Source: Mermis nigrescens
Taxonomy: Eukaryota > Nematoda > Enoplea > Mermithida > Mermithidae
NCBI GenBank assembly: GCA_036768485.1
Contig: JAVLUZ010000154.1
Coordinates: 2,562,529 to 2,626,528 of the forward strand
Length of the DNA: 64,000 nt
Reading direction: 5' to 3'
Part shown: positions 56,874-64,000 of the stretch, in pieces
Layout: every line of letters begins with the position of its first letter
How positions within the stretch are numbered: position 1 is the first letter of the stretch
Notes under the pieces: generated by a model
Database searches by the model: none
Told to the model about the DNA's origin: nothing
The model's input: only the letters and a program-made list of their open reading frames with translations
Program-made: the position numbers and the translations under genes

Positions 56874-59019
56874 GCGGATCCAGGAAAAAATTTTTGGGAG
56901 GGGGTGGTCCGAAAATTTGAAGTCAGATATCTCGAGAACCATTAGGAGATAAGCAAAAATAAAGGCAGTTTTGAGCGTATCTCGGCGAGCTCTAAACGAT
57001 GGTGAAGACAAATTTCGAAATAAAATTTCAAAAATTTTTCACCAAACCCAATATTTCATATGCAGGAAATTGATCATTTGAGCTATCTGCACAACGAATT
57101 TCTCATAATGCAATTCACGAATGATTTCTTATCTCCTGTCTTTGTATTTAATCAATGTGCTTTACAGAGAAAGATTATGCAGATAATAAATAATTCGGCG
57201 CGAAGCGCCGAAAAAATTGACATATTCTGCAAATCAAGCTCAAATTTGAGCAGTTTTGACCGGGCTGTAAGACAAGAAACATAGATAAACAATAAATCCG
57301 GGTAGAAGCGCCGGAAAAAATTTCATGTTCTCTATGTCTTAACTCAAATTTGAGCTGTTTTGAGTGAGCTAGAAAACATAAACTGTAGCAGAACAAAGAA
57401 TCCAGCGCACAGCGCTGGAAAGAAATTGACATGCTCTCTATGTCTAACTCAGATTTGAGCGATTTTCAGCGTTTAGAGGACAAAACCATACATAAACAAT
57501 AAATCCGACGCGAAGCGCCGTAAAATTTTGAGTTTGCATAACTCAAAAAACGCTAAAAACCTATTTTGGTGGTGTTTTAGACGTGCTTCACTAAATTTCC
57601 ATTTTTCCCTTTGGGGGACCCTTGGTAGAAACAAAATTTCTTTTTCATTTCGGAGCTGGGGCGGTCCTGCCCAGCCCAACGAGTCAGGTCCAGTGTTTTT
57701 TTTTGTACAAGGTCCGTTTGTATATATACAAAGATGGTCCCCAAAAGTCTTTGTACATTTTGTACATGCAAATTTTTGTGAACTATAATATAGTACAGTA
57801 GCGATTTTAGTGTGGTAAAACAGGGTTTTCGATCTTTGGAAGTGTATTTTAGCTAATCTCTGGGTTTCTGACGCCAAAAATTACTAAAAATTGTCGTAAA
57901 ACGGCGCGAAGCGCCGAAAAATTCGACATTTTTTCATTCTAAATGCAAATTCTGCCATTTAAAGATATGTGGGACAATGGGAATTAAACACCTTTTTATA
58001 GATTTTGTCTTCTCAAAAATCTCTGTACATTTTGTACACACAAATTCAGGGTGCTATAATATGGTACAGTAGCGATTTTAGTGTGGTAAAAACAGAGTTG
58101 TTCAACTTTTGGTAGATGTATTTTAGCTGATTTCTGGGTTTCTGAGGGCAAAAATTAATAAGAATTGTCTTAAAACGGCGCGAAGCGCCGAAAAATTTGA
58201 CATTTTTTCTTTTGAAATGCAATTTCTGCCATTTTTATAAAGATATAATATAACACACAATTACTCATTTCGGCGCGAAGCGCCGAAAATTTTGACGAAT
58301 TTCAGACCTTTTTTGAAATTTTTGTCTTCCCAAAAATCTTTGTACATGTACAAAGACGGTCCCGAAAAGTCTTTGTACATCGGGAAAAATCGTTGCCGAG
58401 TACAAAAAAATCACTGGTCAGGTCAGGTCACACATTTACATTAACCGACTATGCCTTGGACACGAAAAAAATGCAAGAAACACCCTCGCTTTCTGGGGGA
58501 CGCGCTCAAACGCTCCCAGCGGGACCCAAGGCTGAGCCCCGGAAAATTTTGTAAAATGAAATGTTGAAATGTAACGTTGAAACTTTCACAAAATCGACCG
58601 AATTATGGTTCTAAACTCAGCCTAAAAACAGTTAACCAGCCTTTTCATACTTACAAACCATTACAAATTCTTGCTTTGAAATGCGTTCTGAGCTTGAAAA
58701 ACGAAACGAAACGAACAATTGCCGATAAATGGCACACACATTTAACACGATGTCCAACAAGCGTTTAGAGTTTCAACCGATAAATAATATAGTTCATTAA
58801 ATCGCTGAAGCACTGGAATATTTTGACTGCTTTAAACACAATGCTGGAACACTAAAACGAAAAATAATGAGGAATCGGCGCGAAGCGCTGAAAATTTTTG
58901 ACGTTTTGGCGTTTTTAGCCCAATTTTGGGCGCATTCCAACGTATATCTGCCGCTCAAAAATTTTTCAAAAAGGGTTGTGGGGGGCGGCCGCCCCCGCCC
59001 CCTGAATCCGCGCCTGTCT
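56874..59019. mobile_element. Candidate 2.1-kb element carrying the hairpin repeats
   Basis: Starts GCGGATCCAGG and ends with CCTGAATCCGCGCC, roughly inverse. Flanks ATGGTCACTA and ATGGCTACTA match at 8 of 10. Contains eight triloop hairpins and no recognised gene. Confidence 0.5.
57180..57530. repeat. About 105-bp tandem repeat with a hairpin in each unit
   Basis: Four units with hairpins at 57194-57212, 57297-57315, 57401-57419 and about 57504-57521. The stems of units 1 and 3 differ by compensatory changes. Each unit also shares CAAATTTGAGC.GTTTT. Confidence 0.75.
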
Positions 59020-59281
59020 ATGGCTACTACAACCAACTGTTCATCTTTCGCAATTGATTAATTACACGACGCGGTTTCAGAAGCTGCGCGCAGTGCAGCC
59101 CTGAGCTGAGTCGATTGCGCATAATACTCTTAGGTACATATACACAGTGAACTACATAGCCTGCTTTTTTATGAAGTGCCAAATCAATTCTTATCATGAT
59201 TCATTAGTAAAAAGACTGATAAGACTGAGCGTTTATTAGTTTGACGAAACGTGAGTTCGGGTTATTTCTCTACTTTTCATG

Positions 59282-59354
59282 ATGGCACAAAACGGAGACA
59301 CGTACAACATTTTTCCAGACCGCTACCACGCAGCAAGAAGAAAGGTTATAGTAG
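59282..59354 (+). CDS. DEGS-like exon 1
   Basis: ATG at 59282 (a second in-frame ATG sits one codon earlier), donor GTAG|GTAATT, phase 1 out. It encodes 24 residues ending YHAARRKVIV, matching HAARRKEIL of DEGS1. There is no Gly2, so the N-myristoylation site of vertebrate DEGS1 is absent. Confidence 0.88.
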
Positions 59355-62300
59355 GTAATTAATTATGCTCCGTTATTTTAGGTTTTATGCCTTTTTTATA
59401 TAGTAGCAAAATCATTTGTCGATTTCATTTTCCCTAATTTACATAGTACATTGGCAATATCATTTCAGAAAATCATCCGGAAATTCGAAAACTCATGGTT
59501 GCCGATCCTTCATTTAAATACGTCGCGTTAGCCTGTTCGGTTACTCAAATTTTAGTAGCATATTTTCTGAGGCAAAGTCACTTTTCGTTGGTATTGTTTT
59601 GCACGCTGAGCATGGGAACTTTGTATGATTGTGCGATTACTAATGCTTTACATCAGACGGTACACGATTTGGCTATAGAATCAGGTCCCATGGCGAACAA
59701 GATTTTTGGAAATTTTATTAATCTGGCACTAGCATGGCCGTTAATTGGCGGTTATTATAAATCACATAGATATCATCACAGTTATTTGGGGTCGGATTTG
59801 GACGTTAAATATCCGCCTATCAAAGAAGCTTTATCATATGACAAGAACGTATGGACGAGACTGAAATTTATTTTTTTACATCCCTTATTAGGTGGAGCGA
59901 GGTGAATCTAGATGTAGATAATACAATAAATTGCACTTTAGGCATAGGCAATTAGGCGAGTAAATTGCTAATGAATACGAATCATGCATATTTTTTTCAG
60001 TTGAACTAAGCTGAACATTGCCCATTGGTCTGTTATGGTCTCACGTAAAAGATTCCTCAGAAGTTCATGCGCACATATGTGTATACAGGCACGTTATCTT
60101 AATACAAGCCGAAAAAAATTTTTGTAAGAAAAGCTAATGCATATTTTTCACTCGCTATCATACGAGACTGAACTGATAGCACACCGTAAATTATTATAAG
60201 CAAGCCATCTAAGAGATTATTGCTACTTGATATACATCAGCCTAATCGCTTATTAATACATTTTATAGGAAACTATTGAATGAGCTTGAGAATTAGTTGA
60301 TTTTTGAATTTCATCATTTCTGCCTATGCTAGTATACATGGACTTTTGAAGGACAGTTGTGTAATGAAACGTACTTTTATAATCACTGAAATAAGGATAT
60401 TTAGCATTTAGGCTTAGTGAGCGCGAAGAAGCTGCCATGTAATCTCTTTTTAGATGCTTGAACTTTGAACAACAGAATACCAAATTTTGTCTTCTATTGA
60501 AAATGTAAAGAGGGGCATTTCCGTTTATTCTCGTTACTCACCTACTATTTTTATTACATCTAAAAAGAGATTATATGACTGCTTCTCTTTCCGCTCTCAC
60601 TAAGCCTAAGAGAGAAATTAGTATCAGGCATCTTGAAAACATATTGAAGAAATTGTAATTAAGTCTTGGAAGAAATACAGCGAACAGCGCTCTTGAAAAA
60701 GTATGGTCCCCTTCACTACAATTACGTCCGTTTGAAATATGTAGCATTTTCGATGTTAAATTTAGCTAAATCAGAATTTCGTTGATGATATATGTAAAGA
60801 AAGACTTTTCTACGCGTTTACCGACTCAACTCTAAGGAGTTTAATTAAGCTTATGAAGGACAAAACAATCGCAGACCTTCTATTTCCGTCTATTCCATTG
60901 ATTCAATCACTGTTTTATTTTAGGATGTTTTACTATCAGAAATTATTTATGTTTTTTTCCTCATGTTTATTGCTCCTATGTACATACTTAATGATTATGC
61001 TTGCAATTTCGGAAAATTATCCAAAATTCAGATGCAGCTGAAACTAAAATTGGAAAAATAAGCGCCTTTTCAAAAAACAAGTTAAGAACGAATTTGAAGA
61101 TGATGAGTTTTCCCACATATAAGCATAAATTTCTCAATAAAGGTGGAGCGAAATAGCCAAAGAAAAGCTAACTACCTTCGCAATGTACAACTCGGTCAGC
61201 GTCTTTCTCTTCGATGCGATAATTTTGGCGACTTGTGGATGGAAATCCGCTTTTTATCTAATTTCTTCATTCTGGATCAACGATACGATTTTTGTGCAAG
61301 GAAGCAAAAATTTTACCGATCATTGGGTTGATGATACAGCGACTCATACAAGTAGTTACTACGGTGGTTTCAATTTCATAAATTTTAACATTGGATATCA
61401 TCGAGAACATCACGATTTTCCCAACGTACCCGGACGTTATTTACCTATGGTAAATATTCATTTATGGTCATAGCCACACATGGGCGTGGGGGTTTGTACC
61501 CCCAGAAGTTGAAATACCCCCCTGCAAATTACTGTAGACTCCCAGAATTCTATTTTTAGTAACATTTCTGGCGATCTACCCCATCCTGATCCCCCAGAAT
61601 TTTGGTGCTGCCCATGTATGGTCATGGCGCATGTACATATTAGAATGATCAAAAAATATAATATTTTACCTCGTCAGTTAAACGCAATGAGAAAAAGTAT
61701 GCTGTTACATTGTTCTTATTATTCTTTGTATTCTCTTTCCTTAAATATGATGATAATATTCAAGAGATAGATTCTCTCAGCGTGAAAAACTACTTGAAAT
61801 CATACGTGGGCAGCAAGAAAATTTGGGGGTCCAAGATTTTTTGAAGGTCAAAAAATGGCCTTAAAAAATGGTGGTATGGCGATAAAAACACCATTTTTCG
61901 ACGTTTCTCATCAAGCACTATCCATTGGCATCGAAAAACTGCGAAAAAAACGAAAAAAATTTTCAAAAATTGAATTCTGGGGGGGGGGGTCTTTTGATTT
62001 CTGGGGGGTCTTTCGGTTTCTGGGGGGGTCCAGACCCCCTCAGACCCCCCACGCCCATGTGTGCTTGAAATGCGTAGTTTAGCAGTTTACTTCAAAAGTC
62101 GACGACTTTTAAAAATTTGTTGAAGTTTCAAATTAATTTAAGTTTGATTGATCCTTTACGCACTACCTTAAGTAAACTTTTAAGTTTTAAACGCGTATTT
62201 TAATTAGCTAAAATTGCCTAAGGCATAGGTATCAAAAGCGCACATGGGCGTGGGGGTTTAGGGGATTTTCACCCTCCTCCCCCAGAAGTTTAAAACCCCC

Positions 62301-63353
62301 GCAGATTACTGTAGACCCCAGCATTCTATTTAAAGTAAGGTTATTTGCAATTTTTGGCCATTTCACCCCTTCCCTAGAATTTTCTTGCTGCCTATGTTTG
62401 GTCACCACAGGTATTGCAACAGATGAGACAGTGGCGGAAAGGCTCTGCCTGAATGTTCTCTACTGATTTTAATACGGAGGAAATTTACAGCTGTTATTTC
62501 TAAATCGATTTTAAGTCAGGCGACGTACAATTTCCGTTTAAGGGTTTGCTTAATCTACTTAATCTACTTATTTCACCATTTGCTTGACCATTTGGCACTG
62601 TTTTCAAGCTTCTCGTGTACAAAGTTGTAGGTATAACGATTTTCATATAGCTATTATCTGTTCAACTAATTTTAGTAAAAAAAGATTTGACTAGAATAGA
62701 AATTTTGGGACAGCTTAAAATTCAATTATGATTCTAACTTGACTGTATTTTTGATAATAATTTGATTGCAGCAATCGTGATTTCACTCTTTAAATAATCT
62801 TGAATAATATATATAATAATTTAGCGTATAAAATAATTAAATAAAAAATACACATATATCAATTAAATGCGAAGTATTTAATCGCATGAACCTTAATTCC
62901 CTTATTTATTGTCAAATGTTCTTTAATGAACAGAATTTACATTCAAGTGTATTTTCACTTCATTAAGACTGTCATGTTTTGCGCAGTTCTCCGCTAATAA
63001 ACACGAAATGTTATTGCAATTAAAACTTTAAAAAAGGTTGCTAAAGCTTATTCAAGCGATTCATTTTCTTCGATAATTATCAAGTATCAATTAAGCTAAT
63101 CACTAAATTACTGCTAATTCTGATTTGGAAGCCAAAGCTTACATAGTAGCAGACTGTTCAATTCAAATTTCAGATTCGAAAAATCGCCCCCGAGTTTTAC
63201 TCCGATGAAAAATACATAAAAGTCAATCTTTTCACGGATATTTGGCAAATGCTTAATGCTCCAAGTGGTAAAGGTCTGATCAAGTTTGCCAACAAATTAA
63301 AAGTCAAGTCCGTTGGCATAGTTGATCAAAGTGCTTACGATAATGAAGAATGA
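59282..63353 (+). CDS. Divergent sphingolipid desaturase of the DEGS family, 4 exons
   Basis: DEGS enzymes are ER membrane di-iron desaturases that introduce the delta-4 double bond of ceramide. Joining 59282-59354, 59469-59901, 61143-61449 and 63174-63353 gives 993 nt (330 residues plus stop); human DEGS1 has 323. Seen: the N-terminal HAARRK..PEI motif, hydrophobic segments near 43-58, 63-82 and 104-121, and three His boxes H86-x3-H90, H124-x2-HH128 and H255-x2-HH259 in GYHREHHDFPNVPG. Odd: the family motif SGHFIxEHY reads QGSKNFTDHW (about 221-230), losing the SGH histidine, and the bases after box 1 are DLAIESG instead of N.AFG. An alternative ATG lies at 59279. It could be an active enzyme with changed specificity or a degenerate one; the frame itself is intact. 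Confidence 0.9.
59469..59901 (+). CDS. DEGS-like exon 2, His boxes 1 and 2
   Basis: Acceptor CATTTCAG, donor CGAG|GTGAAT, phase 1 in and 2 out. HPEIRKLM opens it; HQTVH is box 1; SHRYHHSYLGSDLDVKYP is box 2 with the D-D-P motif partly kept. Confidence 0.92.
61143..61449 (+). CDS. DEGS-like exon 3, His box 3
   Basis: Acceptor CAATAAAG, donor ATG|GTAAAT, phase 2 in and 0 out. Two hydrophobic segments are followed by TDHW, SSYYGG and IGYHREHHDFPNVPGRYLP. A hAT-like MITE begins 26 bp past the donor. The acceptor lacks a pyrimidine tract and is set by phase. Confidence 0.88.
61475..61620 (+). mobile_element. hAT-like MITE, type B, next to DEGS-like exon 3
   Basis: CACACATGGGCGTGG to CCCATGTATG with flanks GTCATAGC and GTCATGGC (7 of 8). 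Starts 26 bp after the exon 3 donor. Confidence 0.8.
61801..62063 (+). mobile_element. hAT-like MITE, type A, in DEGS-like intron 3
   Basis: CATACGTGGGCAGC start, CGCCCATGTGTG end. Exact 8-bp flanks CTTGAAAT (61793-61800 and 62064-62071). Confidence 0.88.
62239..62400 (+). mobile_element. hAT-like MITE, type B, decayed flanks
   Basis: Same ends as the 61475 copy, and shares CAGATTACTGTAGACCCCAG with other type B copies. The flanking 8-mers no longer match. Confidence 0.65.
63174..63353 (+). CDS. DEGS-like terminal exon
   Basis: Acceptor CAAATTTCAG, phase 0, stop TGA. IRKIAPEFYSDEKYIKV matches VRKIAAEYYDxL of DEGS1; the remainder is divergent and ends DNEE, a possible acidic ER tail rather than a KKxx signal. 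Confidence 0.9.
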   Translation: MRKIAPEFYSDEKYIKVNLFTDIWQMLNAPSGKGLIKFANKLKVKSVGIVDQSAYDNEE

Positions 63354-63378
63354 ACAGTTTTTGATCTATAAATGAAAA

Positions 63379-63748
63379 CAGACTTGCACAGCATGGGAAT
63401 TCTGGGAGGATAAAATTTTAAAGCGCCTTTCTAGGATTAAAAACAGGTAATGCGCGCTGAAAACATCGTTTTTCGGCGTTTCTGACGATGCTCTATCGTT
63501 ATAGAGCATAAAAATATAAAATTTCCGAAAAAAACAAAAAATTTGGACAACTTGAACGAAATTTAGTCAAAAAATCTGTATGGCGTAAAGCGTAAAAAAT
63601 TGACACTTTCCAGCAAGTAGATAGCTAAAAATGCCTAAAAGCACCTTTTTGCGGATTCTGAGGAAATTTTCGGAAACTTGAAAAATCGCGAATAGAGAGG
63701 GGGTGAAAATTTTTCCGGGGGGGGGGTTGAAACCCCTTCCTATGTATG
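63379..63748 (+). mobile_element. hAT-like MITE, longer variant, after the DEGS-like stop
   Basis: Shares CAGCATGGGAATTCTGGG, CGTTTTTCGGCGTTTCTGAC and AGAGCATAAAAATA with 54747-55130. The flanks no longer match. Begins about 25 bp after the stop codon, so it probably forms part of the 3' UTR. Confidence 0.65.
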
Positions 63749-64000
63749 GCGACAACAAGCAACTATCTATTTATAAACGGTGTGCAGAACGCCTTCCACA
63801 AACTGTTGCACCATATTGTTTGTACTTGCGATTTGTTATTTATGCAACAAATTAGATATTTTAATTAACGATACAAATTTCAGGACAAATAATAACGTCA
63901 TAATTCGATTTAAAAGGCATCAAATCTTTTTAAGAGTGCATAAAGCAAAAATTAATCGGCAATAACCCTTATGCCATTATGAATCATTGCTCCAATCAAA

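Noticed and set aside
57473..57877. 134-codon open frame on the minus strand
   Set aside because: Lies wholly in repeat sequence with the hairpin inside it; no recognisable domain.

Overview
This is a eukaryotic, almost certainly animal, genomic window. It is AT-rich, its genes are split by GT-AG introns of about 0.1 to 4 kb, and no bacterial-style operons, rRNA or tRNA genes were recognised. Three protein-coding genes were rebuilt exon by exon; reading phase is consistent across every junction. The animal assignment rests on an RFX1/2/3-type transcription factor with the full metazoan domain layout, a sphingolipid desaturase of the DEGS family, and an acyl-CoA synthetase of the 4-coumarate-CoA ligase/luciferase type that is common in invertebrates. 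The phylum cannot be fixed from this sequence; a protostome such as a nematode or other ecdysozoan is only a guess.

Layout. (1) Positions 1159-22443, minus strand: an RFX gene, 15 exons recognised, coding for the last 907 residues; the first exon or exons are missing and should lie upstream (above 22443). (2) Positions 22444-36674: no recognised coding exon. This stretch holds a long TTTACAC-rich repeat block, a 764-bp palindromic element, and at 33.19 kb a perfect X-box (the binding site of RFX proteins) beside a CCAAT box. (3) Positions 36675-52063, minus strand: a complete 11-exon 4CL-like acyl-CoA synthetase gene (576 residues). (4) Positions 52064-59281: a mosaic of nested repeats. (5) Positions 59282-63353, plus strand: a 4-exon, strongly diverged DEGS-like desaturase (330 residues).

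The three genes do not form an obvious pathway; the only possible functional link is that the RFX product might bind the X-box lying upstream of its own gene.

Most of the window is non-autonomous mobile DNA; no transposase or reverse transcriptase was recognised. Families found: hAT-like MITEs (three related types, 8-bp target duplications, one case of two elements stacked in a third); Tc1/mariner-like MITEs (TA target sites); long-armed palindromic elements, two of which sit beside TTTACAC arrays that end in a related terminal hairpin; foldback elements whose ends are inverted minisatellites; and a dispersed triloop hairpin (GCGC-GAA-GCGC core) whose stem shows compensatory base changes between copies. 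The palindromic/array composite and the covarying hairpins are the best candidates for something undescribed.
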